From NCBI GenBank assembly GCA_018780415.1, contig JADMJQ010000044.1:1-51814 (forward strand): DNA of 51,814 bases, read 5' to 3'. This document shows positions 1-9,452 of the stretch, one piece after another. Position 1 is the first letter of the stretch; each line of letters begins with the position of its first letter. The position numbers were made by a program, and so were the translations under genes. Below the pieces are notes generated by a model. That model was given only the letters and a program-made list of their open reading frames with translations. It made no database searches and was not told the origin of the DNA. The DNA comes from Roseateles sp. Its GTDB lineage: Bacteria > Pseudomonadota > Gammaproteobacteria > Burkholderiales > Burkholderiaceae_C.

Positions 1-682
1 ACTCGGCCGCGTTGTCCAGGAAGTAGCGGTCGTGGGTGATGGCGACCACGGTGCCGGGGAAGCGCTGCAGGAACTGCTCCAGCCACTCGACCGATTCGGC
101 GTCCAAGTGGTTGGTTGGCTCGTCAAGCAAGAGCATGTCGGGCTTGCTCAACAGCAAGCGGCAAAGCGCCACGCGGCGCTTCTCGCCCCCGGAGAGCACG
201 CCAATCACGGCGTCCCAGGGCGGCAGATTCAGCGCATCGGCGGCCAGCTCCAGCTGCAAGTCGGTATTCTCCGAGCCAGCTGCGGCAATGATGGACTCCA
301 ACTCGCCCTGCTCGGCGGCCAAGGCGTCAAAGTCGGCGTCTTCCTCGGCATAGGCGGCATAGACCTCGTCGAGACGCTTCTTGGCGGCCAAAACACCGCC
401 GATGCCTTCTTCGACCGCTTCACGCACGGTCTGCGTTTCGTTCAGGCGCGGCTCCTGCTCCAGGTAGCCGATCTTGATGCCGGGCATCGCGATCGCCTCG
501 CCGTCGTACTCCTTATCCACCCCGGCCATGATCTTCAGGATGGTCGACTTGCCCGAACCGTTCACGCCCAGCACGCCGATCTTGGCACCGGGGAAGAAGG
601 AGAGCGAGATGTCCTTGAGGATGTGGCGTTTTGGGGGAACCGTCTTGTTGACGCGGTTCATGGAAAAGACGTATTGCGCCAT
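1..682 (-). CDS. ettA: EttA, ABC-F translation factor (N-terminal part)
   Basis: Energy-dependent translational throttle protein of the ABC-F family, a cytosolic ATPase that binds the ribosomal E site and gates the first elongation steps according to ATP level. The gene enters from the left edge, so only about 227 N-terminal residues are visible, starting [19 protein letters not shown]. The first ABC domain shows Walker A GVNGSGKS (residues 39-46), the EttA-type arm region after EEGIGG, the signature LSGGEKRR and Walker [12 protein letters not shown], then THDRYFLD. No membrane segment is present, which separates it from ABC transporters. It is divergent from rhlE. The ABC-F assignment is firm; choosing EttA over Uup or YheS rests on the N-terminal sequence and the short arm. 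Confidence 0.93.
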   Translation of the reverse strand, partial: MAQYVFSMNRVNKTVPPKRHILKDISLSFFPGAKIGVLGVNGSGKSTILKIMAGVDKEYDGEAIAMPGIKIGYLEQEPRLNETQTVREAVEEGIGGVLAAKKRLDEVYAAYAEEDADFDALAAEQGELESIIAAAGSENTDLQLELAADALNLPPWDAVIGVLSGGEKRRVALCRLLLSKPDMLLLDEPTNHLDAESVEWLEQFLQRFPGTVVAITHDRYFLDNAAE

Positions 683-871
683 AGCGGGGAGTTCCTGTCC
701 TGGATGTTTCGATGAAAAGCTCGGTGCGCTGCTCGGCTGAGGACGAGTGCGCGAAGACCGTAACGGGCGATTGTCGCAGCTTCGCGCCTGTTGGCCGCCG
801 CGCAGCCGTCACAAGTTCACGCTCGACAGCCCCAATGGCCGGTTTGCTACGGGGTTTCCCCGGGGGCCGGC

Positions 872-925
872 TATACTGCAGCCCAACGCCGCGGCTACCA
901 GTCTTCCGCGGCGTTTTCTTTTTTG
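872..925 (+). promoter_or_regulatory. rhlE leader: -10 box and terminator-like hairpin
   Basis: The 338-base gap between ettA and rhlE holds a possible -10 TATACT (872-877). A 10-bp GC-rich stem follows (AACGCCGCGG 885-894 with CCGCGGCGTT 906-915), then TTCTTTTTT. This has the form of an intrinsic terminator lying about 100 bases before the rhlE start codon and in the same direction. A transcript starting near 884 would begin with the hairpin. It could be an attenuator for the helicase, the end of a very short RNA, or the end of an upstream transcript. No convincing -35 box was found. Nothing else was recognised in the gap. Confidence 0.5.
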
Positions 926-1021
926 ACATCAAGTGCGCCTCCTATCGCAGGCTCGAAGACTGGCGTTGCATATCCTGCAGCGCGGCCCAGCAACCGAAGA
1001 TGCGCGCTCACCAAAAAATCA

Positions 1022-2494
1022 ATGAGCTTTGAATCTCTGGGCCTTGCCCTGCCTTTGCTGAAGGCCATCGCCGACGCCGGCTATACCACCCCTACTCCCA
1101 TCCAAGCCCAGGCCATTCCGGCCGTCATGCAGGGCGGCGACCTGCTTGCAGGCGCCCAGACCGGCACCGGCAAGACAGCGGGCTTCACCTTGCCCATGCT
1201 GCACCGCCTGAGCATCGGCGAACCCGTGCTGAACAAGCGCGGCAAGCCGGCCATCCGCGCCCTCGTCCTGACTCCTACCCGTGAGTTGGCCGCCCAGGTC
1301 GAGGAAAGTGTCAAGACCTACGGCAAGTACCTGCCCTTGAAGAGCATGGTGATGTTCGGCGGCGTCGGCATGCAGCCGCAGATCAACCGCCTGCGCGACG
1401 GCGTCGACATCCTCGTCGCCACGCCCGGCCGTCTGCTTGACCACGCCCAGCAAGGCACCTTGGATTTGAGCCAGGTGCAGATGCTGGTGCTGGACGAAGC
1501 CGACCGCATGCTGGACATGGGCTTTGTGCACGACATCAAGAAGGTGCTGGCGATGTTGCCGGCCAAGAAGCAGTCGCTGTTGTTCAGCGCCACCTTCAGC
1601 GACGACATCAAGAACCTGGCCGACCGCCTGCTGAACGCCCCCGCGTTGATCGAAGTGGCGCGCCGCAACCAGACCAATGAGTCGATCGCGCAAAAGGTTC
1701 ACCCGGTCGGTCGCGAGCGCAAGAAGGAATTGCTGGCGCACCTGATCAAGACCGGTAACTGGCAGCAAGTGCTGGTGTTCACCCGCATGAAGCATGGCGC
1801 CAACCGCCTGACCGATTACCTGAACGACCAGGGCATCAGCGCCATGGCCATTCACGGCAACAAGAGCCAGGGTGCCCGCACCAAGGCGCTGGCTGAGTTC
1901 AAGACCGGTGACCTGCAAGTGCTGGTCGCCACCGACATCGCAGCCCGCGGCATCGACATCGATCAGCTGCCCCACGTCGTCAACTTCGAGTTGCCGAATG
2001 TTTCGGAAGACTATGTGCACCGCATCGGCCGCACCGGCCGTGCCGGCGCCCTGGGCGAAGCGGTGTCGCTGGTCTGCGTGGACGAGAACGGCTTCCTGCG
2101 TGAGATCGAGAAGCTGATCAAGCGCGAGATCCCCAAGGAAATCGTGCCCGGCTTCGCACCCGATCCGAGCGAGCGCGCCGAGCCCATCGTGCTGGGCCGG
2201 ATGATTCTGAACCCGAATGGCAGCCGCTCGACCAGCGGCGGCGGCGGTGGTGGACGCGGCGGCCGCCCAGGTGGCGGCGGTGGCGGCGGTGGCGGCGGTG
2301 GCGGCCGTTCGTCGGCGCCGCGCGGTGCAGGTGGCCATGCGCCTCATGGCTCGCGTGATGGCGGCGCGCCACGTCAGGCGGCACCGCAAGGGCAACGCCC
2401 TGGCGGTGGTGGCGGTGGTGGTCGTCCTGCGGGCGGCGGCGGTGGTGGCCGTGGTGGCAACCCGGGCACCAGGTCCAGCCCACCCAAGCGCTGA
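1022..2494 (+). CDS. rhlE: DEAD-box ATP-dependent RNA helicase RhlE
   Basis: Cytosolic RNA helicase that remodels RNA duplexes in ribosome assembly and RNA decay. The 490-aa protein starts [16 protein letters not shown]. It shows the Q motif ([11 protein letters not shown]), Walker A AQTGTGKT (residues 45-52), PTREL, TPGRLLD, DEAD (158-161), SAT, and in the second RecA domain ARGIDI and [10 protein letters not shown]. From about residue 405 the C-terminus is a low-complexity Gly/Arg-rich tail, the usual RhlE extension and probably an RNA-binding or condensate-forming segment. The reading frame stays open for 77 codons upstream, but that stretch contains the leader hairpin, so ATG 1022 is the likelier start. 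A strong terminator follows the gene. Confidence 0.95.
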   Translation: MSFESLGLALPLLKAIADAGYTTPTPIQAQAIPAVMQGGDLLAGAQTGTGKTAGFTLPMLHRLSIGEPVLNKRGKPAIRALVLTPTRELAAQVEESVKTYGKYLPLKSMVMFGGVGMQPQINRLRDGVDILVATPGRLLDHAQQGTLDLSQVQMLVLDEADRMLDMGFVHDIKKVLAMLPAKKQSLLFSATFSDDIKNLADRLLNAPALIEVARRNQTNESIAQKVHPVGRERKKELLAHLIKTGNWQQVLVFTRMKHGANRLTDYLNDQGISAMAIHGNKSQGARTKALAEFKTGDLQVLVATDIAARGIDIDQLPHVVNFELPNVSEDYVHRIGRTGRAGALGEAVSLVCVDENGFLREIEKLIKREIPKEIVPGFAPDPSERAEPIVLGRMILNPNGSRSTSGGGGGGRGGRPGGGGGGGGGGGGRSSAPRGAGGHAPHGSRDGGAPRQAAPQGQRPGGGGGGGRPAGGGGGGRGGNPGTRSSPPKR

Positions 2495-2513
2495 ACCCAA
2501 GCGCTAAGAAATC

Positions 2514-2546
2514 AAGGCCAGACTGGCAGCAGTCTGGCCTTTTTTC
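2514..2546 (+). terminator. Intrinsic terminator after rhlE
   Basis: An 11-bp perfect stem (AAGGCCAGACT 2514-2524 with AGTCTGGCCTT 2531-2541) with a 6-base loop is followed by a run of T. It lies 20 bases after the rhlE stop and separates that gene from the next operon. Confidence 0.92.
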
Positions 2547-2655
2547 ATGTCTTTTTTCATGGCAGCGCCTGGCTTCGCGGCTGGGAAACACCTAGCTGCC
2601 GCCGACACAATCGCGCCTCACAATGCCAGCTTTGCCGGCCCTGTGTACTCATGCG

Positions 2656-4167
2656 ATGAAACTCTCCCCGCGAAAGCTGCTGATTTGGACGCTGGCCGTC
2701 GGCGTCGCCACCGCCCTGCTGATCGTCTACCTGCTGCTGAGGCAATTCGAATTCGAGAAAATAAGGGATGAGTACAAGGAACGCACCGCCGGCGAGTTGA
2801 TTCGTTATGCCCGCATTCGTCTGCTGGGGCACGAGCTCCTCGAGACCGTGATGCTGCCGGCCTTGGCGGAGCTTGAATCCAGCATCGAGCGGCCCATCCC
2901 CAACACCAAAATGCCCAGCCTGAGCAAGGGCCAACAGAGTTTTGGCATGGCGCCGGCTCGCTTCTCGGCCAAGGGCCACGCCCAGGCTGAGTCGGCCACG
3001 CCGGCGCCCTATGAGTTGCCCGGCGGTGTCAACGAGATCCGGGTCGCCAGCAGCGCCGAGCTGTTTCGCGCCATGCAAAAAGCGCAGGCCGGCCAAACGA
3101 TTCTGATTGCGCCGGGTCGCTATGCCATCACCCGCCCCTTGCTGACGGGCGCGGCCGGCGAGCCTGAGTTCCCCATCCAGGTGCGCGCAAGCAAGCCCGG
3201 CGAGGTGCGGCTCGAGATCAGCAGCTCGGTGGGCTTTCGGGTAGCGCACCCCTTCTGGGTGTTTGAGAACTTGAATCTGCGCGGCGTATGCGAAGAGCAA
3301 GCCAATTGCGAGCATGCATTTCATATCGTCGGCGCGGCCCGCAGCAGCGTCGTGCGCAACAACTTGATGGAGGACTTCAACGCCCATGTGCGCGTCAATG
3401 GCGAAGCTGAGGCCTGGCCCGATGATGGTCTGCTGCAATTCAATAGCTTCAGCAACAGCCGGCCACGCGCCACGCACCGCGAGGTGGCGCCGATCGACAT
3501 CGTCGGCGTCAGCCGTTGGCGCATCTTCGATAACCACATCGGCGGTTTCGCCAAATCGCTGGGCAATCAAACCGCCTACGGGGTGCTGATCCGGGGTGGC
3601 GGGCATGGCGGGCGGCTGGAACGCAATCTGCTGGTGTGCAGCAGCCAGCCCGGCGCAAGCCCAGGCATACGCGTGGGCCTGTCCTTTGGCGGCAACAGCG
3701 TCGACAAGAAATTCTGCCGTGAGCAATGCGAGTTCGAGCATTCCGCCGGCATCGCCAGCAATAACGTGATCGCGCATTGCAATGACTTTGGCCTCGACGT
3801 CAACCGGTCAACGTCCATCCTGCTCGCACACAACAGCTTGATCAACACGTCCGGCATCGATGTGCGCAGCGCGCAATCCTCGGCGACCGTCTATGGCAAT
3901 TTGCTCGACGGCCGCATCCGTGAGCGCGACGGCGCCCGGGCGAATGCCAGCATGAACGAGGTCCTCGATCTGCGCCAACACCTCCAAAGCCCGGACAGCC
4001 TCGACCTGCGCTGGCGCAATCTGGTCGACAGCGTGCCCACCTTGCAGATGGTGCAGGATGATTTTTGCGGCCAAAAGCGCGGCCCCAGCAGCCTGCCGGG
4101 CGCGTTGAAAGGGCCGGTTGCCGAATGCTTCATCACCACCGCTGCACCGGGCAGGGAGCTGCCATGA
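2656..4167 (+). CDS. Membrane-anchored right-handed beta-helix protein
   Basis: Unnamed 503-aa protein. ATG 2656 (MKLSPRKLLIWTLAVGV) is preferred because it puts a basic N-terminus directly before one membrane segment (about residues 8-28); an in-frame start 33 bases upstream adds only an unremarkable leader. The rest should be periplasmic. From about residue 125 it reads as a parallel beta-helix: ILIAPGRYAITRPLLTGAAG, then repeated short turns with Asn ladders (VVRNNLMED, RLERNLLVC, ASNNVIAHC, LAHNSLINT). The opening resembles chondroitinase-B/PL6-type and NosD-like helices, which bind or cleave polysaccharides. No catalytic set could be assigned, so lyase activity is not claimed. It is the first gene of a run of five coupled genes. 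Confidence 0.75.
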   Translation: MKLSPRKLLIWTLAVGVATALLIVYLLLRQFEFEKIRDEYKERTAGELIRYARIRLLGHELLETVMLPALAELESSIERPIPNTKMPSLSKGQQSFGMAPARFSAKGHAQAESATPAPYELPGGVNEIRVASSAELFRAMQKAQAGQTILIAPGRYAITRPLLTGAAGEPEFPIQVRASKPGEVRLEISSSVGFRVAHPFWVFENLNLRGVCEEQANCEHAFHIVGAARSSVVRNNLMEDFNAHVRVNGEAEAWPDDGLLQFNSFSNSRPRATHREVAPIDIVGVSRWRIFDNHIGGFAKSLGNQTAYGVLIRGGGHGGRLERNLLVCSSQPGASPGIRVGLSFGGNSVDKKFCREQCEFEHSAGIASNNVIAHCNDFGLDVNRSTSILLAHNSLINTSGIDVRSAQSSATVYGNLLDGRIRERDGARANASMNEVLDLRQHLQSPDSLDLRWRNLVDSVPTLQMVQDDFCGQKRGPSSLPGALKGPVAECFITTAAPGRELP

Positions 4168-4841
4168 ACCAGCGCCAACCCTGCGTCTGGCTGGCCGGCG
4201 CCACCGGCCTGGTTGGCCGCACTCTGCTCACGCAATTGCTGGGCAACCCGGTCCAGGTCGAAGTGTTGTTGCGCCGCTCAATTACCGATCTACCTGCAGG
4301 CCAGGGCTTGCAACTTCATCTGGTCGATTTTTCCAAAGCCGATTTGGGCACAACCGCCCTGTCGCCGCCGCAGGCCGTCTATATCTGCCTGGGCAGCACG
4401 ATCGCCGCAGCCGGCTCGCAGGCCGCTTTTCGAGCCGTTGATCTGGACGCGGTGTTGAATGTGGCTCGGGCGGCGCAGGTGGCCGGAGCGCGGCGCTGTG
4501 CGGTGGTGTCGGCGCTTGGCGCCGACGCGACATCGAAAGTCTTCTACAACCGCGTCAAGGGCGAGATGGAAGAGGCCATGGCGGCCTTGCGATTTGAGCG
4601 TCTGGTGATCGCACGCCCCTCGCTGCTGGCCGGCGAACGTGCGCGACTGGGCCAAGCCAAGCGCAGCGGCGAAGCCTGGGCACTTCGCTTGACCGAGCCA
4701 TTTCGCGCGCTGATTCCTGCCAAGTGGCGGCCTGTACAAGCCGAGGTGGTCGCTCGCGCGCTCATACTTGCCATAGATCAAGACGGTCCGGCCTTGCAAG
4801 TGCTGGAATCTAATCATTTGCAAACCTTGGGCGCACCATGA
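4164..4841 (+). CDS. Atypical SDR, NAD(P)-binding oxidoreductase
   Basis: A 225-aa Rossmann protein of the atypical short-chain dehydrogenase/NmrA-like group. The N-terminus VWLAGATGLVGRTLL gives the dinucleotide-binding GxTGxxG motif, followed by VYICLGST and a VVSALGAD strand. FYNRVKGEMEEA has the Y-x3-K spacing, and RPSLLAGER is typical of HTATIP2/YbjT-like proteins. Its substrate is not known; in this family several members act as redox sensors rather than enzymes. The ATG overlaps the stop of the beta-helix gene (ATGA), so translation is probably coupled, and its own stop overlaps the next start in the same way. Confidence 0.82.
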   Translation: MNQRQPCVWLAGATGLVGRTLLTQLLGNPVQVEVLLRRSITDLPAGQGLQLHLVDFSKADLGTTALSPPQAVYICLGSTIAAAGSQAAFRAVDLDAVLNVARAAQVAGARRCAVVSALGADATSKVFYNRVKGEMEEAMAALRFERLVIARPSLLAGERARLGQAKRSGEAWALRLTEPFRALIPAKWRPVQAEVVARALILAIDQDGPALQVLESNHLQTLGAP

Positions 4842-6208
4842 AACTCAGCTTCCTCGGCGCTGCCGACTGCGTGACCGGCTCACGCCATCTGCTCGACCTG
4901 GGCGATCAAAAGCTCCTGCTCGATTGCGGCATGTTTCAAGGCTATAAGCAGCTGCGCGAGCGCAACTGGGCCGGCCTGGGCGTGGCGGCGGCCAGCATCG
5001 ATGCGGTGCTGCTGTCGCACGCTCATCTGGACCACAGTGGCTATATCCCCGCGCTGCAAGGCCAGGGTTTCAAAGGCCAGATCTTCTCGACCGGCGCCAC
5101 CCGCGACCTGTGCGAGGTCTTGCTGCTGGACAGCGCCCACCTGCAGGAAGAGGACGCTCGCCGCGCCAACCGCCAGGGCACGTCCAAGCATGCCAAGGCG
5201 CTGCCGCTGTACACCGTCAATGACACCAAGAAGGCGCTGGCACATTTCGTCGGCCTGCCGCGCGATGGGCGGCTGAAGCTGGGCCAGGCCGAGATCCGCT
5301 TCACGCCGGTCGGCCATCTGTTGGGCGCCTGCGCCATCAGCGTCAAGGCCGGGGGCAAGACCTTGGTCTATTCCGGCGATGTCGGGCGCCACAATGACCT
5401 CTTGATGCCGGCGCCGCAGCGCTTGGAGGAGGCCGACATCCTGTTGATCGAATCCACCTACGGCAACCGCCTGCACCCGGCCGAAGATGTGCAGGCCAGG
5501 CTGGCGCAGATCCTGCGCAACACCTTCAAGCGCGGCGGCTCGGTGCTGCTGCCCAGCTTTGCGGTCGGCCGCGCGCAAGCCCTGCTGCTGGTGTTGCAGC
5601 GCCTACGCGAAGCGGGCGAGTTGGCCCAGGATGTGCCCATCTACCTCGACAGCCCGATGGCGCTGCAAGCCACCGAGCTGACGATCAAGCACAAGCGCTT
5701 GCTGCGCATCAGCGCCTCCGACGCGGCCGGCCTGTGCGACGGCGTGCGCCTGGTCACCAAGGGCGCCGATTCGCTCAAGCTGGCCGCCACTCTGGCCTCG
5801 GCGCGCGGCCGCCCGTCCATCGTCATCTCGGCCAGCGGCATGGCCACCGGGGGTCGGGTCTTGAACTACATCGAGACGCTGGCGCCGCAAGCCCGCCACC
5901 ACATCGCCTTCCCCGGTTTCCAGGTGGGCGGCAGCCGTGGCGCCAAGATGGTCGACGGCGCGCGCGAAATCAAGCTGCATGGCAAATACGTGGCGGTGAA
6001 CGCCGAGATCAGTCATTTGGAAGGCTTCTCCGGCCACGCCGATGCCGACGGCCTGATGGCCTGGCTGCGCGGCTTCAAAAAAGCCCCCAGCCAGGTCTTT
6101 GTCGTGCACGGCGAGCCCGCAGCCAGCGACGCGCTGCGCAGCCGCATCCAGGATGAGCTGGGTTGGGCGGTACGCGTGCCTCAGCACGGCGAAACCGCAA
6201 CACTGTGA
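4838..6208 (+). CDS. MBL-fold beta-CASP metallohydrolase (RNase-like)
   Basis: A 456-aa member of the metallo-beta-lactamase/beta-CASP family, the group of CPSF73-like and bacterial RNA-processing nucleases. Zinc-ligand motifs are complete: SHAHLDHSG (residues 60-68), PVGHLLGA, and YSGDVGR for the bridging Asp. STYGNR follows, then the beta-CASP insertion with PSFAVGRAQ and SASGMATGGRVLNYIE. The terminal motifs are EGFSGHADADGL and VFVVHGEP. RNA hydrolysis is the family expectation and has not been shown for this protein. No KH RNA-binding domain is attached. It is coupled on both sides by 4-base overlaps, so it belongs to the same operon as mnmC, a tRNA-modification gene. Confidence 0.9.
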   Translation: MKLSFLGAADCVTGSRHLLDLGDQKLLLDCGMFQGYKQLRERNWAGLGVAAASIDAVLLSHAHLDHSGYIPALQGQGFKGQIFSTGATRDLCEVLLLDSAHLQEEDARRANRQGTSKHAKALPLYTVNDTKKALAHFVGLPRDGRLKLGQAEIRFTPVGHLLGACAISVKAGGKTLVYSGDVGRHNDLLMPAPQRLEEADILLIESTYGNRLHPAEDVQARLAQILRNTFKRGGSVLLPSFAVGRAQALLLVLQRLREAGELAQDVPIYLDSPMALQATELTIKHKRLLRISASDAAGLCDGVRLVTKGADSLKLAATLASARGRPSIVISASGMATGGRVLNYIETLAPQARHHIAFPGFQVGGSRGAKMVDGAREIKLHGKYVAVNAEISHLEGFSGHADADGLMAWLRGFKKAPSQVFVVHGEPAASDALRSRIQDELGWAVRVPQHGETATL

Positions 6209-7509
6209 GTTTGCTGGAGAACGCGTTCGGCGAGCATGCAGCCTTGGCCATGGGCCTGCTGGTGGCTTTGGGCAGTGGCCTGCTGATCGGCCTGGAGCGC
6301 GAGCGCCACAAAGGGCGTGGCCACCGCGGCGGCCGGGAACTTGAACCGGCGGGCCTGCGCACCTTCACCATTAGCGCGCTGGCCGGCGCGCTGGCGCATG
6401 GCATGGCAATCCCAGGTTTGGTGGCGGGGGGTGCCTTGGCCATCACGGTGCTGGCGGCCATGGCCTACTTTCGCAGCAGTGAGCAAGACCCCGGCCTGAC
6501 CACCGAAATGGCCTTGCTGGCCACTTACTTGATCGGCGTGCTGTGCGTGCAGGCACCGCTGCTGGGCGCGCCGGCCGCCGTGACGCTGACCGCGCTGCTG
6601 AGTGCCCGCACCGCACTGCACCGCTTCGCCACCCGCCTCTTGCGTGAGGAAGAATTGCACGACGGCTTGCTGCTGGCGGCCCTTGTGCTGGTGGTCTTGC
6701 CCATCATGCCGACCGAGCCGCTGCCCTGGTTGGCCGGCATGAAGGCCTATTCACTGATGGGCTTGTTGCTGCTGCTCTTGGGTCTGCAAGCGGTCGGTTA
6801 TGTGGCGCTGCGCCTGCTGGGCGCGCAGACCGGGCTGGCGCTGTCCGGCCTGCTGTCGGGCTTGGTGTCCAGCACCGCCACCATCGCCACCATGGGCCAG
6901 CGTGCCAAGGCCGAGCCGCATCTGCAGCTGGCCTGCGCCTCCGGTGCGGTGATGTCCACCGCCGCCACCTGGCTGCAAGCGACCTTGATGCTGTTTGCGC
7001 TGGCGCCCCAGGCCGCGCAGCAGTTCCTGCCGCTGGGTGTGGCGGGCATCTTGGTGGCCGGCACTGCGGGTTTGCTGCTGGCGCGCCAGGCTCGCCACGG
7101 CCTGAACACAACAGCGCCTGCCGCCACCAAGCCCCAGCGCGGCGGGCCTCTGCGCTTGAAGGAAGCGGCCGTGATCGCCCTGCTGCTCAGCGCAGTGGCG
7201 GTCTTGGTCAGTTGGGCCGAAAGAAAATTCGGCAGCTCAGGGCTGTTTGCCGCCGTGATGCTGGCGGGTCTGGTGGATGCGCATTCGCCGGTGGCCTCAC
7301 TCGCCGGTCTGACCCAGGCGGGGCAAATCGATGCGGCCCTGATGTGCAAGGGGGTGTTGGCCGCCATCGCCAGCAATAGCGTGACCCGGGCGGCCACCGC
7401 CTGGTTCACCGGCGGTCGCAGATTCGCCGCCATCGTCGCCGGCGTCTTGCTGGTCAGCTGGCTGCTCGCGGCCGGCATTCTTTGGGTCATACTGCCGACC
7501 CAAACATGA
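6205..7509 (+). CDS. MgtC/SapB-DUF4010 polytopic membrane protein
   Basis: A 434-aa integral membrane protein. GTG 6205 is chosen because it overlaps the preceding stop (GTGA). The N-terminal part has the MgtC/SapB pattern GLLIGLERERH and LRTFTISALAGAL, and most of the remainder is a DUF4010-like bundle, giving about a dozen hydrophobic segments. Conserved stretches include SGLVSSTATIATMG and GLVDAHSPVAS. Function is unknown; MgtC-like domains have been linked to magnesium limitation and envelope energetics, but that cannot be carried over with confidence. It is coupled to the MBL gene upstream and overlaps the mnmC start (ATGA). Confidence 0.82.
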   Translation: MSLLENAFGEHAALAMGLLVALGSGLLIGLERERHKGRGHRGGRELEPAGLRTFTISALAGALAHGMAIPGLVAGGALAITVLAAMAYFRSSEQDPGLTTEMALLATYLIGVLCVQAPLLGAPAAVTLTALLSARTALHRFATRLLREEELHDGLLLAALVLVVLPIMPTEPLPWLAGMKAYSLMGLLLLLLGLQAVGYVALRLLGAQTGLALSGLLSGLVSSTATIATMGQRAKAEPHLQLACASGAVMSTAATWLQATLMLFALAPQAAQQFLPLGVAGILVAGTAGLLLARQARHGLNTTAPAATKPQRGGPLRLKEAAVIALLLSAVAVLVSWAERKFGSSGLFAAVMLAGLVDAHSPVASLAGLTQAGQIDAALMCKGVLAAIASNSVTRAATAWFTGGRRFAAIVAGVLLVSWLLAAGILWVILPTQT

Positions 7510-9449
7510 CGAAGAAACAACCACCGATCAGCATCGCCCAGATTGATTTCAGCGACCCCGCAGCCCCGTCGGCGCCGGCTTACGGCGATGTTTATCACAG
7601 CCGCGCCGGGGCGCTTGAGCAGGCCCGCCATGTCTTTCTAGGCGCCAATGATTTGCCGGCGCGCTGGGCCGGCCGCGAAGAATTTGTCATTCTTGAGACC
7701 GGCTTTGGGCTGGGCAATAACTTCTTGGCCACTTGGGGCTCCTGGGCCGCCGACCCGGCGCGCAGCCAGCGGCTGATCTTCATCAGCATCGAGAAGCATC
7801 CGCTGAGCGAGCGGGATCTGCGACAAGCCCATCTGAGCTCGGAGCTGCCCGAGTTGGCCGCCCAGCTCTGCCAAGCTTGGCCGCCGCTGACGCCCAATCT
7901 GCACAGACTGGTGTTCGCTAGCGGGCGGGTTCAGCTGCTGCTCTGCCTGGGCGATGTTCACCACTGGTTGCGCGAACTGGTGGCCGAGGTGGATGCGTTT
8001 TACCTGGACGGCTTCAACCCCAAGCAAAACCCGGAAATGTGGGATCGTCACCTGCTCAAAGCGATCGCCAGGCATGCCGCGCCCGGCGCCACCGCCGCCT
8101 CCTGGAGCGTGGCGCCGCAGCTGCGCGAGGGTCTGGCGGCGGCCGGCTTCACGGTGGAGCGCCAGCGCGGCTTCGCCAACAAAGGCGGCATGTGTGTGGC
8201 TCGATTCACGCCTAGGCACGAGATCCAGAAACCGGCGGCTCGCCAGGCCTTGGCACCTGATGCCCGCCACGCCCTGATCATCGGCGCCGGCCTTGCTGGA
8301 GCGGCGTGCGCATGGGCGCTGGCCGAGCGCGGTATTGCCAGCACCGTCATCGATGGGCGCAGCGGCCCGGCGATGGCCGCCTCGGGCAACCCCGGCGGCC
8401 TGTTCCATGGCACCTTGAACCCGGACGACGGTCTGCATGCGCGCTTCAACCGCGCTTGTGCGCTGGAGACCGAACGCGTCTTGAATCAATTGCCCGCCCT
8501 GCCCTGGCGCCAACAAGGTCTGCTGAGGATTGAGACCGCACGCAGCCTGGCGCAGATGCAGACGCTGATAGCCCGGCTGGGCCTACCGCCCGACTATGTG
8601 CAGGCCTTGAGCGCCGAGGCGGCCAAGGTCAAATCGGGGTTGAACATGAGCCAGCCTGCCTGGTTCTACCCCGGTGGCGGCGCCTTGCCGCCGCCGGCCT
8701 ACGCCACCGCCCTGCTGAACGCCGCCGGCGCCGAGCTGCGGCTGGCGCAGTTTGTCGCACGCCTGCAACGAGTCAATCAGCAATGGCAGGCCATCGCCGC
8801 CGATGGCCAAGTGCTGGCGCAGGCGCCGCTGCTGATCCTGGCCGGTGGCGTCGACGGCATCGCCCTGCTGCAGGGGCTGGCGCCCGAGCTGGCCGGGCTG
8901 CTGCGCCGCTCGCGCGGGCAGTTGAGTCATCTGGTGGACTCGACGAACACCCAGCAGGCACGCCCGCGCCTGCCCGTCGCCGGTCAAGGTTATGCGATCG
9001 CCGACCCCGACGAAGGCCTGTGGTGCGGCGCGACCAACGAAGAGGAGGCGCTGTTGGCGCCTTTCGACGGCGCGCTGCGCCTGGCCGACCATCAACACAA
9101 TCTGCGGCAATGGCAGCAGCTCGCCGGGCTCGCCCCCGAAGAGAGCGAGCACTCGAGTGCCATGGCCGGCCGCGTTGGCTGGCGCCTGGCGGCGCCCGAC
9201 CGCCTGCCCTTGGTCGGCGGCTTGGGCGCACCGGGCTATGCCGGCCGACAGGATCAGCTGCGCTTCATTCCTCGCCAACCCGGCCTGGGCCTGTGCATGG
9301 CAATGGGCTCACGTGGCATCACCTGGGCCATGTTGTGCGCCCAGGTCCTAGCGGCACAAATGAGCGGCGCGCCCTGCCCGCTGGAGGCCAGCCTGCTCGA
9401 CGCGATCGACCCGCAGCGCTTTGCGATGCGGGCCTCGCGGCTGCAATAG
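7506..9449 (+). CDS. mnmC: Bifunctional tRNA mnm5s2U biosynthesis enzyme MnmC
   Basis: A 647-aa fusion that finishes the wobble-uridine modification mnm5s2U34 in tRNAs for Lys, Glu and Gln. The N-terminal SAM-dependent methyltransferase half (MnmC2) shows ETGFGLGNNFLATW and FYLDGFNPKQNPEMW. It is followed by an FAD-dependent oxidase half (MnmC1) beginning near residue 255 with ALIIGAGLAGAACAW, then ASGNPGGLFHG. The C-terminus ends in the DAO-type GSRGITWAM segment. Both halves are complete, and the length fits the usual 620-690 aa. ATG 7506 overlaps the previous stop. It is the last gene of the five-gene run. Confidence 0.95.
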   Translation: MTKKQPPISIAQIDFSDPAAPSAPAYGDVYHSRAGALEQARHVFLGANDLPARWAGREEFVILETGFGLGNNFLATWGSWAADPARSQRLIFISIEKHPLSERDLRQAHLSSELPELAAQLCQAWPPLTPNLHRLVFASGRVQLLLCLGDVHHWLRELVAEVDAFYLDGFNPKQNPEMWDRHLLKAIARHAAPGATAASWSVAPQLREGLAAAGFTVERQRGFANKGGMCVARFTPRHEIQKPAARQALAPDARHALIIGAGLAGAACAWALAERGIASTVIDGRSGPAMAASGNPGGLFHGTLNPDDGLHARFNRACALETERVLNQLPALPWRQQGLLRIETARSLAQMQTLIARLGLPPDYVQALSAEAAKVKSGLNMSQPAWFYPGGGALPPPAYATALLNAAGAELRLAQFVARLQRVNQQWQAIAADGQVLAQAPLLILAGGVDGIALLQGLAPELAGLLRRSRGQLSHLVDSTNTQQARPRLPVAGQGYAIADPDEGLWCGATNEEEALLAPFDGALRLADHQHNLRQWQQLAGLAPEESEHSSAMAGRVGWRLAAPDRLPLVGGLGAPGYAGRQDQLRFIPRQPGLGLCMAMGSRGITWAMLCAQVLAAQMSGAPCPLEASLLDAIDPQRFAMRASRLQ

Positions 9450-9452
9450 GGC

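Noticed and set aside
2238-2470. GGC/GGT repeats looked at as a possible tandem repeat or CRISPR-like array
   Set aside because: They are codons of the Gly-rich RhlE tail; there are no spacers and the repeat unit is a codon.
1019-2500. A 493-codon open frame on the minus strand across rhlE
   Set aside because: It is a shadow of the high-GC rhlE frame: low-complexity, no domain, no ribosome binding site, while the plus strand encodes a textbook DEAD-box helicase.
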